NCBI GenBank assembly: GCA_022010055.1
Contig: CP091737.1
Coordinates: 310,001 to 374,000, forward strand
Direction: 5' to 3'
DNA from: Treponema sp.
GTDB taxonomy: Bacteria > Spirochaetota > Spirochaetia > Treponematales > Treponemataceae
Length of the DNA stretch: 64,000 nucleotides
A program made the translations under genes and the position numbers. The stretch's first letter is position 1. Each line of letters begins with the position of its first letter. Positions 1 through 8,651 of this stretch are shown here, one piece after another. The notes beneath the pieces are model-generated. The model had not been told where the DNA came from. It searched no databases and saw only the letters and a program-made list of their open reading frames with translations.

Positions 1-168
1 ACCTTGTACGGTCATCTTTCAAAGCAGCTTGTAACGCGTGGAAAATGGGTCGACACAAACTCCAGGATTGGTCTTGTAGGAAGCACAGGGTTGAGCACAG
101 GACCGCACCTTCATTTTACAGTCTATAAATTCGGAAAAACTGTAAATCCTGCCGGACTTTGGAAGTAA
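1..168 (+). CDS. M23-family metallopeptidase, C-terminal end (5' partial)
   Basis: The first 55 codons are open in frame 1 and end at a TAA. They read as the end of a LytM/M23 peptidase: YGHLSK, then a VGSTGLSTGPHLHF segment, which carries the HLHF zinc-site histidines typical of lysostaphin-like endopeptidases, then a short tail ending NPAGLWK. Such proteins cut peptidoglycan cross-links in the periplasm, or act as inactive LytM activators. Here the HxH pair is present, so an active enzyme is likely. The N-terminal signal, any LysM repeats and the first zinc ligands lie outside the window. Confidence 0.85.
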   Translation, partial: TLYGHLSKQLVTRGKWVDTNSRIGLVGSTGLSTGPHLHFTVYKFGKTVNPAGLWK

Positions 169-190
169 TCTGAAAATAAAACTTTCCGCG

Positions 191-661
191 TCAGGAAATA
201 GTTTTTGCGACAGTTGAAATTTTTTTAATAAAAAAGTCTATGTGGCTGCATACAAATACCGCGCAATAAGCCGTCACGCAGCCTGCGATTGTAAGGGCAT
301 ACCAGATTGAAAGCGAACGGCTCTGCATATCCTGCATAGGTGTAAGGGAACTGAAGAGCAGCGCAATCATAAGGATTCCGCCGATAATCCATCCGAAGAA
401 CGGAAGCGGCTTGTAAAATTTATCTTTTTTATCGATGTTTATTTCTGAAAGAACTTTCTGGATTGAAGCGTCTGTAACAGGAGTTTCAATTTTTAGAGGA
501 GCGGAGATTTCTTTTTCAGCCATCTTTAAAAGCTTGATTTGCATCCTGCATTTTTTGCATCCTAAAAGATGAAGTGAAATTTTTAAAGGAACACGCTCGC
601 CCTTGTCCAGCATAAGGTACTGATTCATAAAATTTTCGCATTTTTCATTCTTATTTTCCAT
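191..661 (-). CDS. Probable anti-sigma factor with zinc-finger motif
   Basis: A 156-residue protein encoded directly after, and overlapping by 11 bp, an ECF sigma factor gene. Residues 31-38 read HLLGCKKC, the HxxxCxxC motif of zinc-binding anti-sigma (ZAS) domains, although the motif sits earlier and in a shorter N-terminal domain than usual. Two hydrophobic segments (about 88-106 and 119-140) would anchor it in the inner membrane with the N-terminal domain in the cytoplasm. Family knowledge and the operon position suggest that it holds the sigma factor inactive until an envelope signal arrives. The inducing signal cannot be told from sequence. Confidence 0.7.
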   Translation of the reverse strand: MENKNEKCENFMNQYLMLDKGERVPLKISLHLLGCKKCRMQIKLLKMAEKEISAPLKIETPVTDASIQKVLSEINIDKKDKFYKPLPFFGWIIGGILMIALLFSSLTPMQDMQSRSLSIWYALTIAGCVTAYCAVFVCSHIDFFIKKISTVAKTIS

Positions 662-1223
662 AGTAGTTCTCCAGCTTTGTTTTTAGTATTTTTTTTGCCC
701 TGAAAATGTGAGATTTTATTGTATTTACCGGAAAGTCTGTGATTTCACTTATTTCCTGGTAAGGAATGTCGTAGCAGAAATACATTTCTATGCAGATTTC
801 ATATTTTTCCGGCAGTTCCTTGACGGCTTCCCTGATGGCTTGCATGGTTATTTTGCGGATTTGAATTTCTTCCGGCGATTTTGATGAAAAATCAGGTAGT
901 GTTGTCTCGTCTTCAATCGAAAGTGATTTTTTTGCCCTTTTTACGGAATTAATGGCCGTTGTGTAGGCGATTTTCATCAGCCATGTTGAAAACATTGAAT
1001 TTCCTTTGAAAGTGTCTAAATGCGTAAAAACTTTGATAAAAACATCCTGGACAAAATCTTCGGAATCCGTTTCGTTGTGAAAAAAACTTTTTCCAAAATT
1101 AAATATTCTTGCCTTGTAAAGCGTCATAAGCTTTGCGAACGCGTCTTTGTTGCCGGCTAGGACGCTCTTTACAAGGTGAAAATCTCTTTTTTTTATACGT
1201 TCTCTTTCGAGCTGCTCAAGCAT
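651..1223 (-). CDS. ECF RNA polymerase sigma factor (sigma-70 family)
   Basis: A 190-residue protein with both ECF regions. Region 2 (about residues 20-95) includes the acidic SEDFVQDVFIKVF core-binding helix and the FSTWLMKIAYTTAIN promoter-melting segment. Region 4 (about 125-185) ends in the helix-turn-helix IPYQEISEITDFPVNTIKSH. Length and spacing are typical of ECF sigma factors. It is the middle gene of a minus-strand set: small membrane protein, sigma, anti-sigma. The overlap with the anti-sigma gene suggests translational coupling. Target promoters are unknown. Confidence 0.92.
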   Translation of the reverse strand: MLEQLERERIKKRDFHLVKSVLAGNKDAFAKLMTLYKARIFNFGKSFFHNETDSEDFVQDVFIKVFTHLDTFKGNSMFSTWLMKIAYTTAINSVKRAKKSLSIEDETTLPDFSSKSPEEIQIRKITMQAIREAVKELPEKYEICIEMYFCYDIPYQEISEITDFPVNTIKSHIFRAKKILKTKLENYYGK

Positions 1224-1238
1224 TTTCTATCTGTCAGT

Positions 1239-1583
1239 TCAGTCTTTTTTATGAAAATCTGGATATGCGTAGAAAAATATAAGAAGGCAGATTCCTATTG
1301 CCATAGGCAGAAGTCCGCCCAGAATTGCATAGGAAAATCCGTCTATGATTGCAAAGACTGCGGTAAGAATAAGCCCGATTCCTGTAAGCAGCAGGCCTGT
1401 TAAGAACGAAAAAGCCGCGTAATTGAATTTGTTCGGAACAAAAGTTCCTGTTTTTATCTGGAGCTTTGTTTCATGATGCTTCCACAGAATATAAAAGAAA
1501 AGAATTAACGCTCCAAAGCAGATTCCTACAATTGGAACGATTGAAATTATTACCTGCGCCGCGGCGGATGTTATCTGGTTCAT
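1239..1583 (-). CDS. Small membrane protein of the sigma/anti-sigma operon (DUF6249-like)
   Basis: I placed the start at the ATG at 1583 rather than an in-frame codon 36 bp upstream, because AGCGAGGAT lies just before it and a TATAAT box (plus-strand 1611-1616) would lie inside the longer form. The 114-residue product has about three hydrophobic segments separated by a charged linker (WKHHETKLQIKTG) and ends with a charged YPDFHKKD tail. The pattern resembles small DUF6249-type inner-membrane proteins, but I do not recognise a defined function. It leads the operon with the ECF sigma factor 16 bp downstream and may be a target or sensor for that system (inference). Confidence 0.7.
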   Translation of the reverse strand: MNQITSAAAQVIISIVPIVGICFGALILFFYILWKHHETKLQIKTGTFVPNKFNYAAFSFLTGLLLTGIGLILTAVFAIIDGFSYAILGGLLPMAIGICLLIFFYAYPDFHKKD

Positions 1584-1603
1584 ATTTATCCTCGCTTTTT
1601 TAG

Positions 1604-1620
1604 ACACTGAATTATACAAA
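1604..1620 (-). promoter_or_regulatory. Candidate -10 box for the ECF operon
   Basis: On the minus strand a perfect TATAAT lies about 28 bases upstream of the ATG at 1583, preceded by TTTG. No good -35 hexamer is seen at 16-18 bp, so an alternative or activated promoter is possible. Confidence 0.4.
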
Positions 1621-1655
1621 ATGTTGCAGAAAAAATATATTTTTGGCTTGGAATT

Positions 1656-1842
1656 TTGAGTTTTTCTGCTGAATAAACAAAAGCGCAGGTGGATTTACAA
1701 TTTGTGAAGACTTTGGGCGATTGAACCAATTAAACTGCGGAGCACTCAAATCAATACAAGCGAAGCGCGAGCCCAATCGTCTGTAGCAAATTGGAAATCC
1801 AGCGTGAGCGATATTTTGGGAATTTATTAAGAAAAACTGAAA
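1656..1842 (+). repeat. Dispersed ~190-bp imperfect palindrome, copy A
   Basis: One of six copies in this window of an intergenic element recognised by an AAAGCGCAGG-GGATTTACAATTTG arm, a GGCGATTGAA-ATTAA centre, GCGGAGCACTC, and a CAAATTGGAAATC arm that mirrors the first. This copy is the most divergent. It carries an extra central AATACAAGCGAAGCGCGAG module, also found in copies B and F, and lies between the ECF operon and the FliL-like gene. Confidence 0.75.
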
Positions 1843-1845
1843 ATT

Positions 1846-2334
1846 CTAATCCAAAAAAATCAAGTCTTCAAAATAGATGTCCTGGATTTTGTTCAGCACA
1901 AGAATTCCGTTCAGTTCTGATAAAAGCTCGGTTTTTATTTGCGTCTCGGATTTTGACTTCAGCAGGGAAGCTGTTCTTGCGGAAAAATAATTCACGAAGA
2001 CCGATTTTATCATCGCGTTTTTGCGCGAAAGCTCCTCAAAAAATTCGTTGTCATCTTTTGTATACGAAATGAGCGGCGTTAAAACCACCGTTGTACCGGA
2101 CTTCTTCTCTTTTTCCGGGGCTGTTGCGGCCCTGATTCTTCCAAGGTTTTTATATGAGTAAAGAGTGTCTTTTAAAGGTTTCTGTGGCTCGGCTTTCACG
2201 ACTGGAACTGCCGGTGATTTTGCTTTTACCGCAATAGTTGTTCCCAAAATCATCAGAAAAAGAAAAACCGCCACCGCCACAAGAATCTTATTCAAAGTAA
2301 TATTTTCAACCAACGCCCTGCAAAAATTTTTCAT
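1846..2334 (-). CDS. FliL-like flagellar basal-body-associated membrane protein
   Basis: A 162-residue protein with one N-terminal transmembrane helix (about residues 16-36, LNKILVAVAVFLFLMILG) and a periplasmic domain. The C-terminal half follows the FliL pattern: charged helix EFFEELSRKNAMIKSVFVNY, TASLLKSKSETQIKTELLSE, NGILVLNKIQDIYFEDLIFL. This compares with the usual LLxxIN...VxxVYFTDFVIQ ending. FliL associates with the stator and rotor at the inner membrane and supports torque. The gene stands alone here, so it is either a second FliL paralogue or a divergent member. The match is by pattern only. Confidence 0.55.
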   Translation of the reverse strand: MKNFCRALVENITLNKILVAVAVFLFLMILGTTIAVKAKSPAVPVVKAEPQKPLKDTLYSYKNLGRIRAATAPEKEKKSGTTVVLTPLISYTKDDNEFFEELSRKNAMIKSVFVNYFSARTASLLKSKSETQIKTELLSELNGILVLNKIQDIYFEDLIFLD

Positions 2335-2448
2335 TTATCTTACCTGAATATTAATATACAATAGTTTTAAGAATTTATCACATAAATAAACGTAAACTTA
2401 TTGATGAATATCAGAGTTTTTTGTTTTGAAAATATGGGACGGGATAAA

Positions 2449-3138
2449 ATGAAATTTTCGCTGCCTTTTTTGTTTTTTCAGCTTTTATTTTTTTCCTGCA
2501 ATAAGTTTTCTGCTGAATTGCCTGATAAAAATATTATTTCGGAGAATGAGGCAAAAGAAATCGTTGCGAAAGAAATCGCGGAGTCTGATTATTATCAGCA
2601 GTATTATGTTCTTGATTCCGAAAAATTTGATAATCGTGTATATGATATAACATGGGGTGAAACTATTCTTGTAAATGTTGTGCCGGATGGTAAAATTTTT
2701 AAAAAAGAAACAAAATACTATATTCTAAATGGAACTCTTCCTTCTGGTCAGGTTTTGGCGGCTCAAACAGTTGATGCATATACAGGGGAACTTTTGGATG
2801 GAGTTTCATTGCTTGAAGAAGGTTCTGATGAATTGAAAATAATATCAAAAGATGAGGCTGAAAATTATATGTCAAGACTGGCGTATAATACTAAAAATAT
2901 AGAAGTTGTCTATTATTATGACGGAACTGGATATACTATAGACCCTATTTTTTGCTGGAAATATTGTATAAACACCAAATCTTCACGTTCTGTGTTCAAT
3001 AATACATCAAAACTTAGTGACTTTATTTTTATTGATCCTTGGCAAAATTTAAAAGATAAAAGCATTGATGTTTCGAATAAAAATTCTTTTTTCTCGAAAT
3101 TTAATTATAATCATAGAGCATATAGAATTTTCTTCTAG
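2449..3138 (+). CDS. Hypothetical lipoprotein with PepSY-like regions
   Basis: I chose the ATG at 2449 because it gives a compact type II signal peptide (MKFSLPFLFFQLLFFSCN) with the lipobox cysteine at residue 17 and has a purine-rich GGGACGGGAT just upstream; longer in-frame starts exist. The mature 213 residues contain a SENEAKEIVAKE helix and a QTVDAYTGELLDG strand-turn, repeated in looser form further on (SKDEAENYMSRL). Both resemble PepSY-type folds. The coding sequence is visibly more AT-rich than its neighbours, so recent acquisition is possible. No function can be assigned. Confidence 0.6.
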   Translation: MKFSLPFLFFQLLFFSCNKFSAELPDKNIISENEAKEIVAKEIAESDYYQQYYVLDSEKFDNRVYDITWGETILVNVVPDGKIFKKETKYYILNGTLPSGQVLAAQTVDAYTGELLDGVSLLEEGSDELKIISKDEAENYMSRLAYNTKNIEVVYYYDGTGYTIDPIFCWKYCINTKSSRSVFNNTSKLSDFIFIDPWQNLKDKSIDVSNKNSFFSKFNYNHRAYRIFF

Positions 3139-3300
3139 TGTTGAAAAATGAAAATTACAGAAGTTTGAATTCAAAAAAATAATATCAATTTTTGAACCTG
3201 TTGATTAAATTTCTATGTTGAATTTATCATTCAAGAAATACCAGAAACCTGCCGATATACAATTGGTATAGTAGTTTTATTTTGATTTTTAGGGAATTCG

Positions 3301-5802
3301 ATGAAATCAGGAATTAAAACTGCTGTAAGTCTGTTGATTGCCATTTTTATTTTTGGCGCGCTTGCGGTCGCTTCTTCCCTGGGGCTTTTTGCTTCTGTGG
3401 AGCGGCAGTTTTATGAGCCGGCGCGTTTAAAAGTCATAAATGAAAAGCTGGATTCAGTCGCGGACTGCAGCAATGAATACATTCAGAATCTTCTCAATAT
3501 TTTTGGTGCTGAAAAAGACGGTTTTTTGAGCCACGAAAGCGTTCTTTCTTTTGCGGGACAAAATCCTTCCGCGGAAGCGCTGCGCCTTTTTGAATCCCTA
3601 AAGGAAAACTGTGCCGGACTGGAAGGTTTTAGAATTGTTGATTCCGCCGGAAAACGCGTTTTTTACAGTTCTTTCCGAAGCGATTACGTTATAAAGACAG
3701 AAAAAGGTGTTCAGCGCCGCATTTATTCAAACTACGCAAATCTGCAGACGAAGCACGGAAAAAACGAGCTTGAATATCCGCTTGTCTCCGCGTTTGAAAG
3801 CGATGAAAATCTTGAGGCAGAAAATGAAAACGCTGGAAGCGCGCAGGATTTGCCGCGGATTATTTTTGACGGCGACGAGCAGCGGCTGATTTTTTCCTAT
3901 AAAATCCAGACTCTGGATGAAAAGCCTGTTTTCTGCAGCGCGATTTTTTACGTGAATCCAGTTGATTTTGCAAATCTTCTTGTTGAAAATCACGTTGTTT
4001 CTGTAAATGAGCCGATTTCCCTTGTTTCTTCTGCGGACGGAAAAAACGGCGGATTTGTGTTCGGGCTTCCGAATGTTGGAAAAAATATTTTTGCTTCTGA
4101 AATCTTAAAAAAGTGGAATCAAGGCGTTTTTGGACCTGATGAGATTGTCGCCTCGGCTGCTTCAAAAATCGAAGGAATTTCCGTGCCTGTTTCTGAAAAT
4201 TCCGCGCAAGAATTTGAGCCGGAGACCGGTTCCGAAAAAAAATATTCAGAAAAAATGTCAGTTCTGCCTTCCGCAGGCAGTGAAAAAAATATTTCCTGGA
4301 GCCTTATTTCCAGCCGGAACGCAAAATTTATTCACGTTGGAGGAATTTTTTCCAGCGAGACGCTGAAAATGCCGTTCTATGTTAGGATTCTTCTTTTTGT
4401 ATGTGCGTTTGTAACGGTTTGCCTTATTGTCGTGATATTTTTTAACATCCGGAAAGACGATTCTGTTGTTATAAAATCAAAAATCCGCGCGATTCAGATA
4501 GGTCTTTTAAACGAATATTTTGAAAAAGATGTTGACCGCAAAAAAGTTGCGGCGATGATTGCTGCCCAAAAAGATGCCCTTACCGCAAAAATAAAAAAAT
4601 CGCTTGGTCGCCGTGGAAAAAAATACGGAAGCGATTTGGACGTGATTTTGAACAAAAGCTGGGAAGATATTATAACTATTCTTTCCGGCGCGGAAAAAAC
4701 TTCCTGCATGGCGGAGCTTTCTTCTTCAAGCATAAAGGAAATACGGAAAATCTTTGAGGAAGTGCTTGCGACAAATACTTTAAAAGTGGAAACCCTTGAG
4801 TCCGCAAGAAAAGAAAAAAATCCGCCGATAAAAACTTCCGAGACATCTGTTTCTGAAAAATTGCCTGAAGATTTGGATGAAGTTGAGGAGCTTTGTGACG
4901 CCGAGCCGCTTGAAGAAGCGCCGGAAGCGGAATCTGTGGAAGAAGTTGAAAATCTGGAAGAAATTGAACCGCTCGAAGAAGCTGAACCGCTTGAGCCGGA
5001 CTCAGATGGCGTGCTGGAAGAACTTGAAGAGCCAGCCGAGCCTGAAGAGCTTGAGAATCTTGAAGAAATTGAGCCTGCCGAAGAACTTTTGCCGGAACCG
5101 GAAGACCTTGATGAAGCCGAAGAGCTTGAGCCACTCGAAGAAGTTGAACCTCTTGAGCCGGAGTCAGAGGGCGCGCTGGAAGAACTTGAAGAAGTTGGGC
5201 CGTCCGAAACTATTGAACCCTCTGAAACTGCCGAGCCGTCTGTGGATATTGCATTTTTTGAAAACCCAGAAGAACTTTCCGAAGATGAAACCGAAAAAAA
5301 TGAAACTCTTTCCGGACCGATTGAAATTTCCGGGTGCGAGCAGAAATTCTGTACTAAGGACAACAGCGTAACTTTTGTTCCTTCTGAAAACTGCGACCGA
5401 AAAAAAATTGAAGGTTCTGAACCGCTTGTTATAAGCGACAGCGCAACGCCGTTGAAAAACGATTCCGACGACGATTTTGGAAAAGATTTTTTTATTTATA
5501 GGCCGTTTGATTTTGCTAAAGAAAAATCTGAAAATTCCGATTCTGAAAGTACTGATTTTACTGAATCCGAAGAAAATGCCCGGGAAGCTCAGGACGCCGC
5601 CCCGCTGGAAGAACTTTCTTCAGAAAAGGATGGTTTTATGTTTACTACTTTCGCAGAAAATGATGCTGGCGTAACAGAATTGCCTTTGGACGCAATCGTT
5701 CTTGGAGAAGACGGAGTTTTTCATATTTCATCAGAAATTGCAAAAGTCGAAATGCCGATAGATGAAGATTTCAAGAAACTTGTAGATTCTGTAATCCGAT
5801 AA
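3301..5802 (+). CDS. Large bitopic membrane protein with Glu/Pro-rich cytoplasmic tail
   Basis: An 833-residue protein with AGGGAATTCG before the ATG. A first helix (about residues 7-30) is followed by an extracytoplasmic domain of about 330 residues, then a second helix (about 363-384, LLFVCAFVTVCLIVVIFF). The architecture resembles a bacterial chemoreceptor or sensor, but no HAMP, MCP-signalling or kinase domain follows. Instead there is a helical region to about residue 500, then about 150 residues of degenerate repeats built on LEEVEPLEPE/EPEELENLEE, strongly acidic and Pro-rich. The C-terminus regains mixed composition. It may be a scaffold or sensor (inference); I recognise no family. 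Confidence 0.75.
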   Translation: MKSGIKTAVSLLIAIFIFGALAVASSLGLFASVERQFYEPARLKVINEKLDSVADCSNEYIQNLLNIFGAEKDGFLSHESVLSFAGQNPSAEALRLFESLKENCAGLEGFRIVDSAGKRVFYSSFRSDYVIKTEKGVQRRIYSNYANLQTKHGKNELEYPLVSAFESDENLEAENENAGSAQDLPRIIFDGDEQRLIFSYKIQTLDEKPVFCSAIFYVNPVDFANLLVENHVVSVNEPISLVSSADGKNGGFVFGLPNVGKNIFASEILKKWNQGVFGPDEIVASAASKIEGISVPVSENSAQEFEPETGSEKKYSEKMSVLPSAGSEKNISWSLISSRNAKFIHVGGIFSSETLKMPFYVRILLFVCAFVTVCLIVVIFFNIRKDDSVVIKSKIRAIQIGLLNEYFEKDVDRKKVAAMIAAQKDALTAKIKKSLGRRGKKYGSDLDVILNKSWEDIITILSGAEKTSCMAELSSSSIKEIRKIFEEVLATNTLKVETLESARKEKNPPIKTSETSVSEKLPEDLDEVEELCDAEPLEEAPEAESVEEVENLEEIEPLEEAEPLEPDSDGVLEELEEPAEPEELENLEEIEPAEELLPEPEDLDEAEELEPLEEVEPLEPESEGALEELEEVGPSETIEPSETAEPSVDIAFFENPEELSEDETEKNETLSGPIEISGCEQKFCTKDNSVTFVPSENCDRKKIEGSEPLVISDSATPLKNDSDDDFGKDFFIYRPFDFAKEKSENSDSESTDFTESEENAREAQDAAPLEELSSEKDGFMFTTFAENDAGVTELPLDAIVLGEDGVFHISSEIAKVEMPIDEDFKKLVDSVIR

Positions 5803-5847
5803 AACCAGGAATTCAGCCTGAAAAAAAACTCAAAATTTGCCTGGATT

Positions 5848-7395
5848 CTAGTCGCTGTGGACTATGCAGGTTTTTATAAGAGAAGCAAACAGATATATTT
5901 TCTTATAAATTGCAATGCAGAAGTCCTTTAGCGGAATGTCTATAAAGTGCTCCAGTTCCTTGCAGTTGGAAATCAGCGATGGCTTTGGTTTCTGCAGGTC
6001 TTCAACAAGCGCTTTTATGATTTTTCCGATTGTAACCAGATCCCTTGAACTTTCCATCACAAGATTGTATGCAGTTTCATTTGCTTCTGAAATCAGCCGG
6101 TTGATAATGTTCCTTGCGCTTGTGTCGCGCTCTGTCTTGGGAAGAAGCGTCTTTATTTTTATTCCGCTTACGGCATCGTCCGCCAGCTCATTGTCAAATG
6201 TTATAAGCCTTTCAGATACGATAAGCAGGTTGTTGTAGCACTCTGAAATCTGCGTTGTAAGCGTTGCGGAAGTCCAGGTTCCGCGTACAACGATTACATC
6301 GTAAAATTCGCGCAGGTCTTTTTTTACAACTTCTATTAAAAATGTCTTTAAGTATGAAAGCGCCTGACAGTTGTCAAAGCGGTTCAGTCTTTTCTGTTCA
6401 AAAATCGAATTCCTTGAATAAACGTAATTGTTCATAGGAATTATCTCCGTTTCTCCAAAAAGCCGAAGGGCAAAATTGTTTTCCGTGGCGGAACGCTCCT
6501 TTTCTATAAGGGAATCCACGGTATTTTCAACATCATTTTTTAATTTATCCAGATACGGCTCAACAATATTTGAATTCATGCTCTGGATGTTCGGAGCGTA
6601 ATTAGGGTCGCCGGAAGAAAGTTTAATAATCATTTCAAAAATCTGCGCATTCTTTAAAGCTGAAATGCGGGCGATGATTTTTTTCCACAGGCCTAGAGAA
6701 ACCGGTTCCTGTCCGCCTTTGAGTGTTTTTAGAAGTTTGATTGCGTTCGTCCAGTCGGAGTTAAACGGAACATCACAGATTGATTCAACGTAGTCCTTTA
6801 AGTCATCCACCAGATATTCCGCATTGACGTGCTCAAAATGCGGCGTTGCGGAAAAATTGTTTTCGCGGATCTGCTTGTCGAATTTTTTAAGGAAAAAATA
6901 GTAATCGAACGTTGAGATTGCCTTGAGTGCCAGAACCTGATGGTAAAGTCCGTCTATGGCGCTTATTTTTTCAACTGTAAAAAAATCGTTCAGCTTGGAA
7001 AGTTTTTCTTCAACCTGGATTTTCAGATGGTCAAGAGGAATCTGTTTGCTCATTCCCGTTATAACCTGTTCGTTCAGGCTGTCTTCAAGGACCCGGATTT
7101 CTTCCGGCATGGAAAAATTTATTACAAGATGCTTAAGCGTGTTCTGATTTTGAATCGAATTAAATAAATTCTGTACAGGCGCGATGCTCTTGTAAATATC
7201 AAAAAATAATTTTCCCATCGCAGGAAGCATCTCGTTTCCGTTGTATTTGTAAAATTTATTGAATTTGCTTTTTGAAAGTCTTTTTGCGATTGATTTTAGC
7301 TGCCGTTTTTTTTCTGCCTCAGAATCATTCCCGCCAAACAATGCCGACAGGATGTTTGCAAAAAATCCGCTTTTTTCTTTTTTCTCATTTACCAT
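5848..7395 (-). CDS. DUF5312-like spirochaete protein
   Basis: A 515-residue, mostly helical, soluble-looking protein with a basic N-terminus (EAEKKRQLKSIAKRLSKSKF) and no signal peptide. Overall character and length resemble the DUF5312 family, which I know from Treponema genomes. No catalytic motif is apparent. It is convergent with the large acidic membrane protein gene, with a gap of only 45 bp, and has its own upstream region. The function is unknown. Confidence 0.65.
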   Translation of the reverse strand: MVNEKKEKSGFFANILSALFGGNDSEAEKKRQLKSIAKRLSKSKFNKFYKYNGNEMLPAMGKLFFDIYKSIAPVQNLFNSIQNQNTLKHLVINFSMPEEIRVLEDSLNEQVITGMSKQIPLDHLKIQVEEKLSKLNDFFTVEKISAIDGLYHQVLALKAISTFDYYFFLKKFDKQIRENNFSATPHFEHVNAEYLVDDLKDYVESICDVPFNSDWTNAIKLLKTLKGGQEPVSLGLWKKIIARISALKNAQIFEMIIKLSSGDPNYAPNIQSMNSNIVEPYLDKLKNDVENTVDSLIEKERSATENNFALRLFGETEIIPMNNYVYSRNSIFEQKRLNRFDNCQALSYLKTFLIEVVKKDLREFYDVIVVRGTWTSATLTTQISECYNNLLIVSERLITFDNELADDAVSGIKIKTLLPKTERDTSARNIINRLISEANETAYNLVMESSRDLVTIGKIIKALVEDLQKPKPSLISNCKELEHFIDIPLKDFCIAIYKKIYLFASLIKTCIVHSD

Positions 7396-7462
7396 AGTTA
7401 TATTTTTTTAAATGATTTTAACATACTGTCAAGAACATAGAATTTTTACAGAAAATCGGTTA

Positions 7463-7560
7463 TATTTATATAAGGTTCAATTTCGGGTTTGTAGGAAAAT
7501 GAATAAAAGCGTAAGCGAATTTACGGTTTATAAAAACCCGATTTTTGTCCTGTCATCTTA
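7463..7560 (+). promoter_or_regulatory. Leader with inverted repeat upstream of the outer-membrane gene
   Basis: A TCGGGTTT at about 7483 pairs with AAACCCGA at about 7534, with a ~45-nt loop that contains a fragment resembling the dispersed repeat (ATAAAAGCG). It ends in GATTTTTG. It could be a weak terminator-like leader or a decayed repeat. Confidence 0.25.
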
Positions 7561-7586
7561 ATTTTGGTGATTCCGAGAGGTATTTT

Positions 7587-8630
7587 ATGAAAAAATCAGT
7601 TTTTGCGCTTGCTACAGGTTTTTTAACAGCGGCGATATTTGCTTACAATCCGCCTGCCGGTGGTCAGAGCATTTTTAATATTTCAAGTCCAACGCAGCTT
7701 ACTTCAGCTTCTTCTGCGGCGGGCGGCGGAATTTTTTATCCCGGTCCGGATTCCGTGGCGTTTAATCCGGCGCTTTCCAGTTTTGAGGAAAGAGTCCAGC
7801 TGGATGCGAATTTTTCCGTGCTTGCAAACAAAGGCGACGGGGACTCCGGAGCGGCTTTTCAGACAGGAATACTTATTCCGATGAAAATGTTTAATTTCAG
7901 CGGACTTCTGAATGGTGTTTTTCTTGGGACAGAACAGATGGACGTTGAAAAATCCCTGAACATGAAGGCAGGCGTTTCAAAGGAAATCACAGAAAAGCTT
8001 AGCGTGGGAATTAATCTTGATACAGGATTTTTGTGGGGAGCAGGCTCTGACTGGTCTTTGGGCGCTGGAATCGGCGCGCTTTACAGGCTGGATACATTGG
8101 GCGCGCTGAAGGACTTCCGGATTGGCGCGTCGCTTCTGAATCTTGGAAAATATTACAAAACTGGAAAAATCATCGGCATTGACGAGTCTGTTGATTCTTC
8201 GGTTTTTCCTACTTTTGTAACTTTTAAAGCCGGCGCGGGAACTAATTTCTTTAAAAATGATTCGTTCGTGTTCGGCGGTTCTTTTGACATTACTACACCA
8301 TGTTTTCAAAATGCGGTGTTTGACCTGGGGCTTCAGTGCGGCATAAAGAATCTTATTTTTATCAGCATTGCTGAAAGAATTGACATTGCCGAGTGCGCCT
8401 ATGGAAGCCCGGATTTGCTTCCTGCGATCGGAATCAGCGTAAAATTCAATCTGAACGCAAAAAATAATTCATATCTTGCGGCGCATAACTGGGAAAAGAG
8501 CGAGCTGCTTGCTTCCGCGGCCTGGCAGCAAAAGTATGAGGATATAGAAGTTGTTTCGGCTGGTTTAAGGATAAAACTTGGACAGAAAGACGTTGAGCCG
8601 CCTGTAATTAAAATCTGGGATGAAGAATAA
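7587..8630 (+). CDS. UPF0164/FadL-like outer-membrane beta-barrel protein
   Basis: Start set at the ATG at 7587, which follows GAGAGGT and gives a clean signal peptide (FALATGFLTAAIFA, cleaved near AYN). The mature 330 residues are Gly- and aromatic-rich with alternating strands (SVGINLDTGFLWGAG, DWSLGAGIGALYRLD) and an early PDSVAFNPA segment, as in treponemal UPF0164/FadL-like or PorV-like barrels. It should sit in the outer membrane. The gene for an OmpA-like protein with Ig-like repeats begins 21 bp downstream, so the two are probably co-transcribed and may work together at the cell surface. Confidence 0.75.
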   Translation: MKKSVFALATGFLTAAIFAYNPPAGGQSIFNISSPTQLTSASSAAGGGIFYPGPDSVAFNPALSSFEERVQLDANFSVLANKGDGDSGAAFQTGILIPMKMFNFSGLLNGVFLGTEQMDVEKSLNMKAGVSKEITEKLSVGINLDTGFLWGAGSDWSLGAGIGALYRLDTLGALKDFRIGASLLNLGKYYKTGKIIGIDESVDSSVFPTFVTFKAGAGTNFFKNDSFVFGGSFDITTPCFQNAVFDLGLQCGIKNLIFISIAERIDIAECAYGSPDLLPAIGISVKFNLNAKNNSYLAAHNWEKSELLASAAWQQKYEDIEVVSAGLRIKLGQKDVEPPVIKIWDEE

Positions 8631-8651
8631 TCGTCCTAAGTGGAGTTTAAA

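Noticed and set aside
4494..5363. Long minus-strand Ser-rich open frame
   Set aside because: It is the shadow of the GAA/GAG-rich acidic repeat in the plus-strand gene; it has no start signal or neighbour support.
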